Shown in pieces: positions 37,196 to 45,287 of a DNA stretch of 64,000 nucleotides (positions are counted from its first letter, which is position 1; each line of letters starts with the position of its first letter). The notes beneath the pieces were generated by a model. It saw nothing but the letters and a program-made list of their open reading frames with translations. It searched no databases and was not told the DNA's origin. The position numbers and the translations under genes were made by a program. Location of the stretch: NCBI RefSeq assembly GCF_026410925.1, contig NZ_CP112972.1, forward strand, positions 2,294,001 through 2,358,000. The letters are read 5' to 3'. The stretch comes from Halovenus salina. Its GTDB lineage: Archaea > Halobacteriota > Halobacteria > Halobacteriales > Haloarculaceae.

Positions 37196-39382
37196 CTACG
37201 TCGAGTGTGGCTCTTGTGCTTCGCGCATGAGCTGTGCCTGTGCCTCGACCGGCTCGTCGTCACCGGGCTGTCGGCGGCTGTAGTTCCCGTCTGCCTGGAG
37301 CTCCCAGGAGCTGTCATTGTCGGCAAGCGAGAGGTCGAGAATATGTCTGAGGCGCTGTTGGATGTTTGGGTCGTGTATCGGTGTCACTGCCTCGACGCGG
37401 TTGTCGAGATTGCGTTCCATCCAGTCGGCCGAGCCGATGTAGTAGCGCTCGGCACCGTCGTCGTGGAAATAGTAGATACGCGAGTGCTCCAGAAAGCGGT
37501 TGATGATGCTCCGGACGGTGATATTGTCGCTGACGCCGGCCAGCCCGGGCCGGAGTCGGCAGATATCGCGCACGACGAGGTCGATATCGACGCCAGCACG
37601 GGCAGCGCGGTACAGCTCTTCGATGATTTCGGGGTCTTCGAGTCTGTTGACCTTGGCGACGATGCTCGCTTCCTTCCCGTCTCGGGCGTGCGCTGCCTCG
37701 CGACGAATCAGCTCGATGAACCGCTCGCGCATATTCCCGGGTGCGATGAGTAATTCGCGATACTCGTCGTGCAGCGAGTGACCGGTGAAGTAGTTGAACA
37801 GCTTGACGAGGTCTTGGCCGATGTCGCGGTCGGCGGTGAACAGCCCGAGGTCCTCGTAGCGCTTCGCTGTCTCCGAGTGGTAGTTTCCGGTGCCGACGTG
37901 TGAGTACAGCTGGACGCCGTCTGCTTCCTCGCGGACGACCAACATCGTCTTGGTGTGTGTCTTGTAGCCGATTGTGCCGTAGGCAACGTGGATTCCCTCC
38001 TCTTCGAGCCGCTGTGCCCATTCGAGGTTGTTCTCCTCGTCGAAGCGCGCTTTCAACTCGACCATGACCGCGACCTGTTTCCCGTTGTCGGCCGCGTCGA
38101 TGAGCCGCTGGACGATTTTCGAGTCGCTTGCTGTCCGGTAGATTGCGGCCTTGATTGCGAGGACGTTGGGGTCGTCGGCCGCCTCGTTGAGGAATCGCTG
38201 AACGCTTCCTTCGAAGGAATGATACGGGTGATGAACGAGTACGTCGCTACGTTGTATCTCCGAGAACATCGAGCCGCCGGAGTCGTGGCGGCTCCGAGAG
38301 AGCCGTGGGTGTGGCTGTGGTGTCCACTCTTCGACGGTAAGGTCGGGTCTGTCGAGGTCGAGCAGCTGGTCGAAATCACGGAAATCCAGCGGCCCCGGGA
38401 GCCGGAACACTGCCTGCTGGTCGACATCGAGGTGAGAAAGGAGCGTGTCGAGCATCCGGGATGACATCGACTCGGCGATTTCGAGCCGAACGACCGTCGC
38501 GAACTGCCGGCGTTCGATGACCTCCTCGGCGCGCTGGACGAGGTCCTCGGCAATCTCCTCGTTTCGCCGGACCTCGGCGTTGCGCGTCACCCGGAAGGCA
38601 GCGTGCTCGACGATATCGATGTCGGGAAACAGCATCGAGAGGTTGGCAGCGACCAGCTCTTCGAGTGGAACGTAGCGACTCTCCTCTCCGACTTGGACGA
38701 GCCGCGGCTGGTTTTTCGGAATCTTGACCCGGGAGAACGTCGGGTCGCTCTCGTCTGACTGCTGGGTCAACACGCCCAACGACAGTGAGAGATTCGAGAT
38801 ATGGGGGAACGGTTTGGCTGAATCCATCGTCAACGGCGTCAGCGTCGGCAGGATTGAGCTCTCGAAGTAGTCGTCGATTGTCGCCTGCCTGTCGGCCGAG
38901 AGTTCCTCGTAATCGAGGATGGTGACTCCTTCCTCGGCGAGTGCCGGCCTGAGATGGTCGTGATACGCCCTGGCCTGTCGTTCGAGCAGCGGCCCGGCCG
39001 TGGCGAGTACATCACGCCACTGCTGGTCGGGTGTGCGGCCATCCGGCGAGCGCTCGGTGATGTTCGCGGCCCGTTGCTGTTCGAGCCCGCCGACTCGTTT
39101 CATAAAGAACTCGTCCATGTTCCGTGTGAAGATGGCGAGAAACTTCAGACGCTCCAGCAACGGATTGCGCTCGTCGGTTGCCTCTGCAAGCACCCGACGG
39201 TTGAATTCAAGCTTGCTCAGCTCTCGGCTCAGATAGTACTCCGGGTCGGTCAGGTCGATCTGCTGGTCGTCGCCAGGCTTGCAGTCGGTATGCCCGTTGT
39301 TCAGGTGTCCGCGAAGTTGTGCTTTCGTCTCGAACCCGCTTCCACAGGAAAGACATTCGTATCGGTGTAGTTTATCTGCCAT
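37196..39382 (-). CDS. ppk1: Polyphosphate kinase PPK1 with N-terminal C2H2 zinc finger
   Basis: A 728-residue enzyme that polymerises the gamma-phosphate of ATP into polyphosphate. Residues 8-34 are a zinc finger: C10, C13, H26, H31 (C-x2-C-x12-H-x4-H), followed by C34. The PPK1 N domain begins at YYLSRELSKLEFNRRVLAEA; the phosphohistidine segment is VQLYSHVGTGNYHSETAKRY; VHHPYHSFEGSVQRFL and DRDIGQDLVKLFNYFTG follow PPK1 order. ATG 39382 is used; GTG 39457 would add 25 residues with three more cysteines (NECGDC and QRC). The promoter region holds a GTACCAGTA inverted repeat shared in part with the next gene. Confidence 0.93.
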   Translation of the reverse strand: MADKLHRYECLSCGSGFETKAQLRGHLNNGHTDCKPGDDQQIDLTDPEYYLSRELSKLEFNRRVLAEATDERNPLLERLKFLAIFTRNMDEFFMKRVGGLEQQRAANITERSPDGRTPDQQWRDVLATAGPLLERQARAYHDHLRPALAEEGVTILDYEELSADRQATIDDYFESSILPTLTPLTMDSAKPFPHISNLSLSLGVLTQQSDESDPTFSRVKIPKNQPRLVQVGEESRYVPLEELVAANLSMLFPDIDIVEHAAFRVTRNAEVRRNEEIAEDLVQRAEEVIERRQFATVVRLEIAESMSSRMLDTLLSHLDVDQQAVFRLPGPLDFRDFDQLLDLDRPDLTVEEWTPQPHPRLSRSRHDSGGSMFSEIQRSDVLVHHPYHSFEGSVQRFLNEAADDPNVLAIKAAIYRTASDSKIVQRLIDAADNGKQVAVMVELKARFDEENNLEWAQRLEEEGIHVAYGTIGYKTHTKTMLVVREEADGVQLYSHVGTGNYHSETAKRYEDLGLFTADRDIGQDLVKLFNYFTGHSLHDEYRELLIAPGNMRERFIELIRREAAHARDGKEASIVAKVNRLEDPEIIEELYRAARAGVDIDLVVRDICRLRPGLAGVSDNITVRSIINRFLEHSRIYYFHDDGAERYYIGSADWMERNLDNRVEAVTPIHDPNIQQRLRHILDLSLADNDSSWELQADGNYSRRQPGDDEPVEAQAQLMREAQEPHST

Positions 39383-39493
39383 GGTCCGATCTGTGCGGGC
39401 AGCGCGACACCGCTGATTGGGACTCCTCGCCGCGCAGTCACCGCATTCGTTGGTCACGTTCCCCCAGTTCTTGCAAAAGGGTTGCTAGGAGTG

Positions 39494-39527
39494 GTACGTA
39501 CCAGTACGTTGGACTCAATACTGGTAC
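39494..39527 (-). promoter_or_regulatory. Candidate regulator site upstream of ppk1
   Basis: GTACGTACCAGTACGT (39494-39509) lies about 110 bases ahead of the ppk1 ATG. Its core GTACCAGTA (39498-39506) is repeated in inverted form as TACTGGTAC (39519-39527) with a 12-base spacer. Nearly the same 16-mer precedes the adjacent kinase gene. Confidence 0.5.
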
Positions 39528-39550
39528 CTATCTCGACTCTCGCTCGTGAG

Positions 39551-40741
39551 TCAGTTGCTCCTCGCGGAGGGGACACACCCGTTGTGTTGCTGCTCGGGGA
39601 CACAGTCGACACCGTGAAACTCGAACCGTGCGCCACCGGCGGCGCTCTCTTTAATTTGAATCGCCCAGCCGTGGGCCTTGACGATTTCGGCGACAACCCG
39701 CAGCCCGATGCCGGTCCAGTGGGCTTTCTCGGTCTCACCGGCTTCGAGAATCCGGTCGCGTTTCGAATCTGGAATCCCCTTGCCGTCGTCTTCAACGTAG
39801 AACCCGTTTGTGAGCGCGCCGACGGTGACCGTCACGTCGTCGCCTGCGTGTTCGACCGCGTTCCGGAAGAGATTCTGGAGGACCTGACGCAGCCGGTCGG
39901 GGTCGGCCTGGACGGTCACAGTCGAGTCCACGCACAGGGCGGTATCCTCTGTCGGCACGGCGTGCCAGCAGTCGGTCGACAGCTGTTCGAGGTCGCGCTG
40001 TTCCGGGTCGAGCTGTATCTCGCCCTCGCGGGCGAACGCGAGCAGGTCGTCGACGAGCTTTGTCATCCGGGTGACCGACTGTTCGAGGTCATCGAAATGT
40101 GTTGGGTCCCCGGTCTGTCGCGCCAGGTCGACCTTGCCGGCGATGAGGTTCAGCGGGTTTCGCAGCTCGTGGCCGAGCTTGCTGGCAAACCGTTCGAGGC
40201 GCGCTGTTTTGGCTTCGAGGCGCTCTCGTCGGCGTTCCAGTGCCTCGAGCTGCTCGACGCGCTTGATTGCTGTCTCGATGTTTGCGGCGAAGACCCTGGC
40301 CAGCTGGCGGTCGCGTTCGTCGACACTCCGTGGCTCCGGCGAGCCGAGTGTCAACACGCCGTAGTCGGCAAGGGGAACGACTATCATACTCCCGTCGCCG
40401 GGCCGCTGGACGCCGTCTTCGATGTCGGCGACAGACTGGAAGACGAGCATCTGGCCCGTCTCGATTGCGTTCCACTGGACAGAGGTGTCTCGCTCGTACA
40501 CCCGCCGGTTGCTCTGCTCGCGAAGAACCGGCGAGACGGCGACCGGAACAAGCCGGTCCGGCTCGCGGTCGTGACGCCGGACGGTGTTGTAGGTGAATCC
40601 CAGCAACTCATCGGCAGCGGCCGTGACCAGCGTGAACAGTTCCTCGTGGCTCTCGGCCTGCATCATCCCGCGTGTCACATCGTGTAACTGTCGCAGCTTC
40701 GTTGCGGTGTCGGAGTCGGCCCAGACTGGAGACGTGTTCAC
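39551..40741 (-). CDS. GAF-domain sensor histidine kinase
   Basis: A 396-residue soluble kinase. Residues 15-165 form a GAF domain (HEELFTLVTAAADELLGFTY to AANIETAIKR). HisKA has the acceptor His in FASKLGHELRNPLNLIAGK; the ATPase domain has LFRNAVEHAGDDV (N box), VEDDGKGIPDSK (G1) and WTGIGLRVVAEI (G2). No membrane segment is present, so it senses a cytosolic signal. It uses a GTG start. Upstream lie TATA-like GATATGTA and a 16-mer that also occurs ahead of ppk1, hinting at joint control. Confidence 0.92.
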   Translation of the reverse strand: MNTSPVWADSDTATKLRQLHDVTRGMMQAESHEELFTLVTAAADELLGFTYNTVRRHDREPDRLVPVAVSPVLREQSNRRVYERDTSVQWNAIETGQMLVFQSVADIEDGVQRPGDGSMIVVPLADYGVLTLGSPEPRSVDERDRQLARVFAANIETAIKRVEQLEALERRRERLEAKTARLERFASKLGHELRNPLNLIAGKVDLARQTGDPTHFDDLEQSVTRMTKLVDDLLAFAREGEIQLDPEQRDLEQLSTDCWHAVPTEDTALCVDSTVTVQADPDRLRQVLQNLFRNAVEHAGDDVTVTVGALTNGFYVEDDGKGIPDSKRDRILEAGETEKAHWTGIGLRVVAEIVKAHGWAIQIKESAAGGARFEFHGVDCVPEQQHNGCVPSARSN

Positions 40742-40798
40742 AGGTATACCTCAGCGGTACGCAACGTGAACGTTACTAGGAGCACTACATATCGATCC

Positions 40799-40814
40799 GT
40801 ACGTATCAGTACGT
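40799..40814 (-). promoter_or_regulatory. Candidate regulator site upstream of the GAF kinase gene
   Basis: GTACGTATCAGTACGT matches the site ahead of ppk1 at 15 of 16 positions. It lies just upstream of the TATA-like GATATGTA (minus strand, about 40785-40793) and touches the stop codon of the preceding gene. Activator or repressor binding is inferred. Confidence 0.5.
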
Positions 40815-41488
40815 CACGTCGAGACGACCTGCCAGGAGTCGACGATGACGCCGTCGACACCAGCCTCGCGAAGCCGCGACACCTCGGTCTCGTCGGGAAC
40901 GGTCCAGGCGTTGACAGCGAACCCGCTGTCGTGGGCCTGTTCGATTGCTGCCGCGTCAAGCATCGCGTGCTGTGGGTGGACGAACGCACAGCCGAGCGCA
41001 GCGGCGGTGTCGAGACCTGTCTCGAACCCGTCTCTGAACAGGTATGCCGTCGGGAGAGGCTCCTCGCGGAACGGTTCGAGCGCTGCCGCCGCGAACGAAG
41101 AGAGTATCGCGTCACACTCACGCTCACGAAGTTCCGTGGCGACTGCCTCGGCCATTCCCGCGTGTTTGAGTTCGACGTTCACTCCCGTACCCGAGGGAAG
41201 CGCATCGAGCGCCTCGGAGAGCGTCGGAATCGGCTTGTCCATGCCGTCGACGGTCACCGGCGGGAGCTCCTCGAAGCGATACTCGTCGACCCGTCCCTCT
41301 CCCTCGGTCAGCCTGTCGACGGTTTCGTCGTGGAAGACAACCACCTCCCCGCTCGCACACCGCCGCACGTCGATTTCGACGGTGTCGACGTGGGGAGCAC
41401 AGCCCCTGATTGCCGCGAGCGTGTTCTCGGGATAGTGTGTCGCACAGCCGCGGTGGCCGATTATCCGAACCCGCGCTCGCTGTTGCAT
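40814..41488 (-). CDS. Glycerophosphodiester phosphodiesterase
   Basis: A 224-residue TIM-barrel enzyme that cleaves glycerophosphodiesters to glycerol-3-phosphate (in archaea perhaps glycerol-1-phosphate esters) and an alcohol. Landmarks are RIIGHRGCATHYPENTLAAI (catalytic His with the HRG...PENT motif), VEIDVRRCASGEVVVFHDET (metal ligands and second His) and INAWTVPDE-like VNAWTVPDETEV near the end. No signal peptide. ATG 41488 (MQQRARVRI) is preferred to 41515. Confidence 0.93.
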   Translation of the reverse strand: MQQRARVRIIGHRGCATHYPENTLAAIRGCAPHVDTVEIDVRRCASGEVVVFHDETVDRLTEGEGRVDEYRFEELPPVTVDGMDKPIPTLSEALDALPSGTGVNVELKHAGMAEAVATELRERECDAILSSFAAAALEPFREEPLPTAYLFRDGFETGLDTAAALGCAFVHPQHAMLDAAAIEQAHDSGFAVNAWTVPDETEVSRLREAGVDGVIVDSWQVVST

Positions 41489-41528
41489 ACCCGGAGCATC
41501 GACCGGCGACCTCATAGAAGTGGGTGTC

Positions 41529-44500
41529 CTACTCGGTGTCTGTCCCGTCGTCCGAAAGGCGCTGCTTCAGTAGATAGCCCATACCACCGAGACCAGCGAG
41601 CGCGCTCCCAACTCCCAACCCTGGTCCGGAGCCGTCCGACTCGGGGCTGTCGGTCGCGGTCGCCACGGGTGTGGCCGTGGACTCGGTTTCGGTCTCGGTG
41701 GGGGTCGTCGGGGTTTCGGTCGCGGTCGGCGTCTCGTTCGAGTCGTCCTGGTTTTCGGTCCCGGTTTCGCTGTCGGTCTCGACGCTGTCGCCCGGCTCGT
41801 TGACGTTCATAAACTCGTTGTCACTCACCGTCGCAACCTCCGCCTCGTCGCCGACGGTAATTCCCCGCTGGGCGTTCTCAACGCTGTTTGCTTGGACTGG
41901 GGCGAGGACGCCGCCCTCGACGACGAGTGCCGTCTCGGCGATATCGGAGAGGTCGTTTTCCTCGACTGGGCGGGTCATCACTCCCTCGACGACGATGCCG
42001 CGACTCGCGCCGGTGACGGTGTTGGACCGGACGGGACCGATTTCCTGGCCAAAGTGTCGGCTCAAAAAGCGCGGTGTCCCGACCAGGATTCCTGTTCCGC
42101 CGATGTTCGAGAGGTCATTACCCTCGATAGCGGCGACCTGGGCGGCCACGTCGATGCCCGTCTCGACATCGGTAATCGCGTTCCCCCGGACCGTCGTCTT
42201 CGCCCGACCGCTGACGGTCATCGAATCCCGGAACGGTACGCGATGACCGACGCGGATACCCGTCGTGTTCGCTGTCAGGTTGTTGTTCGCGATTCGCAGG
42301 GCTGGCGCGTTGTCCGTGTGAACGGCCGTCTCTGACCCTGAAACGGTGAGGTCACGAAGTGTCACGCCTGAGGGGGTCGGAAGCCCGCGCGGACCGGCGG
42401 CCCTGCGGGCCACCTGGATGCCCGTTTTGGCACCCTCAGCGTCAACGACCAGTCCCGACACCGTCACGTCGTTGCCCGTGACCAACACCGCCGCCGGCTC
42501 CTCGGCCCCGTCGTTGGCGAACCCTACGGTCGGCGTGGCCCCGTCGGCGGCTGTCACCGTCAGCGGCTTGTCGACGACCAGCCCCGCCGCGTCGTCTCCG
42601 CTCGCGACCGCGTTGCCCTGCCCGTCGGTGAGTTCGAGTGTCGTCCGGGGTGCCATCAGGTCGACCGGCAACTGCAGATTCGGTGGGTCCGACGGGGAAA
42701 CGACCCATGGGTCGGGGTGGGCGTGAACCAGGTGGCCCTCACCGTCGACCGAGGTATCGCCACCCGTGAACTCGTACCGAGGGCGAAATCGGGCGGCGAA
42801 CGTCTCATCGGGGACAGCGATGCTGACGGTGATTTGGGTGCGGTCCGAATCGATGGTGACTGGTTCGCCAACTGCAGCCGGTGTGTCGTTGACCCTGAGT
42901 TCCACCCCCGGGTCGAACGGGCCTCTCTCGTTTAGTTCGACCGTGAGGGCCTCGACGTTCGCGGCGTCGAAGGTTGCCGTCGCCGTCTGGCCGGGGTCAA
43001 TGTGTGTCAACATTCGCTCGGTCATCTCGACATCGAACTCGTCCGTTCGAGCCAGTTCGAACGACTGTGTGTCAGTTTCGGCGGGGTTGAAGCTCGTCCC
43101 TGCCGTCTCGAACCCGACGCCCAAGGCTCCGACCGGCTGGGTAATCGGTGGGAGTGTCAGTTCGTACTGCCCCTGGCTGTCAGTTTGCGTTTGCAGGCCG
43201 GTTTCGGAGGCGACGGTAACGCCCGACAACGGCGTCCCGGAGTCGTCGGTGACGGTCCCCGACAACGTCTCGCTGGCACGGAGACGACTGATTGTCGCAA
43301 GCGCGGAGACAATACCCCGGCCGTGTCGGTCGTCGTGGCCGGGGTCGACATCAAAGTCGTCCTTGGCAGCGGGGTGACGGGCAGTTTCGAACATCGCTTC
43401 CCTGATTGCCTCGTTATCGGCGTCAGTCGCCGCGATAGCGAGTGCGGCAACGGCGGCGATACACGGGCATGAATAGCTCGTCCCACTTTTGTCCGAAACG
43501 AACTCCCCGTTTGGTGCCGCAGACGGGATATTGGTACCGGGGGCGGTCACGTCGGGGAGGGTGTACTCATCTGGCCACTCCTCGGGAGCGTCGTCGCCCC
43601 AGTACCGCTCCGTTTCGATGTGTTCCCCGCTGCTTGAACTATTCACTTCCCGCTCGTCGTCGATATTACCAGCCGCGACGACTCCGGGAATGTTTGCCGG
43701 CGAGAAACCTGTGGCTGGTCCACTGTTCCCGAGGCCGGCGACGACGAAGATACCGCTGTCGAGGGCATTTTGGACTGGCTCCACGTACGCATGATTATAC
43801 CCTGGGTTGCCGAAACTCATCGACAGCACGTCGACATCCTGCTCGATGGCCCACTGGATGCCCGCAATCACGGAGAGCAACCGGACTCCCTCCGGGGGCT
43901 TTGAGACCTGCTGTGCGACGTAGAGGTTCACTTCCGGGGCGATACCGTACCGCTTGCCGTCGTCGTTTGTCCCGCCAGCGATGACACCGCCGACGGCCGT
44001 GCCGTGACCGCTCTGGATTTCCCCCTCCCTCGGTTCCGTGTCAAGCCGGTTGCCGTTCTCGTCGAACGATGCCCAGCCGCCCCGCTCTAGCGAGGCCGCC
44101 AGTTCTTCGTGTCCCGAGGGGTTGATGCCCGTGTCGATAATCGCAACGTCGACGCCCTCGCCGCGGGTGTCGTGTACGTCCCAGGTCTGTGGCACGTCCA
44201 TCTCTGTGAGTGGATACGTGACATCCCTCTCCTGGCTGCGAGTATCGCTGGCCTCTGTCGGCGCCTGTGACGCCTCCTCGACGGCATCCTGTACCGGCCC
44301 GCCGTAGTTCGGGTGTACCGCGGTCACGTCGTCGACGCCGAGAATCATCTCCCGGCCGACGCTCCCGAGGTCGACGGAGACCAGCGCGGCGTTTGCCGCC
44401 CAGAACTGGCGCTCGATGCTGAGGTCTGACCGCCCAGCAGCGAACTCTTCGAACGAACGCTGGGTGGTCTGTGCGTGCCGCTTCAGTGCTGCTTTCCCAT

Positions 44501-44669
44501 CCCCCTCTGCCGGCTCGAACCGGACGACTGCCTCGACTGTGCCAGACGCGTCCGTCTGGTTCGCCCATGTTCTGCCAGCAGTCGACCCGACTCCAAGCCC
44601 TGCTGCGCTGACCCCGACTGCCCCGGCGATAAACCCCCGTCTGCTTGGTGAGTACGTATATCTGTCCAC
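41529..44669 (-). CDS. Tat-exported subtilisin-like protease with beta-helix region and C-terminal surface anchor
   Basis: A 1046-residue S8 protease. The Tat signal is SPSRRGFIAGAVGVSAAG. A propeptide covers about residues 40-150. The catalytic triad is D179 (VAIIDTGINPSG), H222 (SGHGTAVGGVIAG) and S398 (KSGTSYSCPC), with oxyanion Asn near 315. Residues 470-540 form a carboxypeptidase-regulatory-like beta sandwich (LSGTVTDDSGTPLSGVTVAS). Residues 690-960 look like a right-handed parallel beta helix of the NosD/CASH type. A Thr/Glu-rich linker precedes SGPGLGVGSALAGLGG and one membrane segment, resembling a PGF-CTERM sorting tail. A TATA box lies 26 bases ahead. Confidence 0.92.
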   Translation of the reverse strand: MDRYTYSPSRRGFIAGAVGVSAAGLGVGSTAGRTWANQTDASGTVEAVVRFEPAEGDGKAALKRHAQTTQRSFEEFAAGRSDLSIERQFWAANAALVSVDLGSVGREMILGVDDVTAVHPNYGGPVQDAVEEASQAPTEASDTRSQERDVTYPLTEMDVPQTWDVHDTRGEGVDVAIIDTGINPSGHEELAASLERGGWASFDENGNRLDTEPREGEIQSGHGTAVGGVIAGGTNDDGKRYGIAPEVNLYVAQQVSKPPEGVRLLSVIAGIQWAIEQDVDVLSMSFGNPGYNHAYVEPVQNALDSGIFVVAGLGNSGPATGFSPANIPGVVAAGNIDDEREVNSSSSGEHIETERYWGDDAPEEWPDEYTLPDVTAPGTNIPSAAPNGEFVSDKSGTSYSCPCIAAVAALAIAATDADNEAIREAMFETARHPAAKDDFDVDPGHDDRHGRGIVSALATISRLRASETLSGTVTDDSGTPLSGVTVASETGLQTQTDSQGQYELTLPPITQPVGALGVGFETAGTSFNPAETDTQSFELARTDEFDVEMTERMLTHIDPGQTATATFDAANVEALTVELNERGPFDPGVELRVNDTPAAVGEPVTIDSDRTQITVSIAVPDETFAARFRPRYEFTGGDTSVDGEGHLVHAHPDPWVVSPSDPPNLQLPVDLMAPRTTLELTDGQGNAVASGDDAAGLVVDKPLTVTAADGATPTVGFANDGAEEPAAVLVTGNDVTVSGLVVDAEGAKTGIQVARRAAGPRGLPTPSGVTLRDLTVSGSETAVHTDNAPALRIANNNLTANTTGIRVGHRVPFRDSMTVSGRAKTTVRGNAITDVETGIDVAAQVAAIEGNDLSNIGGTGILVGTPRFLSRHFGQEIGPVRSNTVTGASRGIVVEGVMTRPVEENDLSDIAETALVVEGGVLAPVQANSVENAQRGITVGDEAEVATVSDNEFMNVNEPGDSVETDSETGTENQDDSNETPTATETPTTPTETETESTATPVATATDSPESDGSGPGLGVGSALAGLGGMGYLLKQRLSDDGTDTE

Positions 44670-44690
44670 GAATCACACACTGTGTTCGTG

Positions 44691-44700
44691 TTATATAAAT
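44691..44700 (-). promoter_or_regulatory. TATA box of the S8 protease gene
   Basis: ATTTATATAA on the minus strand is centred 26 bases ahead of the ATG at 44669, the standard position for a leaderless haloarchaeal promoter. Confidence 0.65.
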
Positions 44701-44881
44701 CCTAGTCAGCAATTATCATGGACAGAACCGAGTTCTCCGGCCACGAGACAACGGAGACAGCCAGTGATTATCCGGACGCGGTATCCACGAGATAGCTGTG
44801 ACAACACAGGCGACCACAATGCCCCGAAGCGGCTCAGCGGACCACCAGAGCTGTTTTGTGTATTCTATGGTAAGTTATTGC

Positions 44882-45214
44882 ATGTACACGGTCACCTTCG
44901 ATGGACAAGAAATCGAGTGCGAGTCCGGGGCGGTGTTGCGGGATGTCTTGCTCGATGCCGGCTGCACACCACACAACGGCACGGCGACGACGGTCAACTG
45001 TCACGGCTACGGCTCCTGTGGCACCTGTGCAGTCGAGGTGAGCGGCGAGGTGAGCCAACGGGGTCGCCGCGAGTCTGCTCGGCTGTCGGTGCCGCCACAC
45101 AACCGAGACACGGGACTCCGCCTTGCCTGCCAGACCCGCGTCCAGGGCGACGTGACCGTTCAAAAATATCCCGGCTTCTGGGGGCAACACACCGACAGCG
45201 ACCCCGAGCGGTAG
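44882..45214 (+). CDS. Small plant-type [2Fe-2S] ferredoxin
   Basis: A 110-residue ferredoxin without the acidic insertion of the main halophilic ferredoxin at 1618. Cluster ligands are in NCHGYGSCGTCAVEV (C-x5-C-x2-C, one residue longer than the usual C-x4-C spacing) and LACQTR. The start MYTVTFDGQEIECESGAVL is the beta-grasp opening. The electron partner is unknown. It precedes the Ski2-like helicase by 73 bases on the same strand, perhaps by chance. Confidence 0.88.
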   Translation: MYTVTFDGQEIECESGAVLRDVLLDAGCTPHNGTATTVNCHGYGSCGTCAVEVSGEVSQRGRRESARLSVPPHNRDTGLRLACQTRVQGDVTVQKYPGFWGQHTDSDPER

Positions 45215-45287
45215 CCCGTCAGACGGGTGGTGACTGGGCTGTCGACAGTTCGGGGCACTCAAATACCGGGAGAAACTACAGAGGCGT

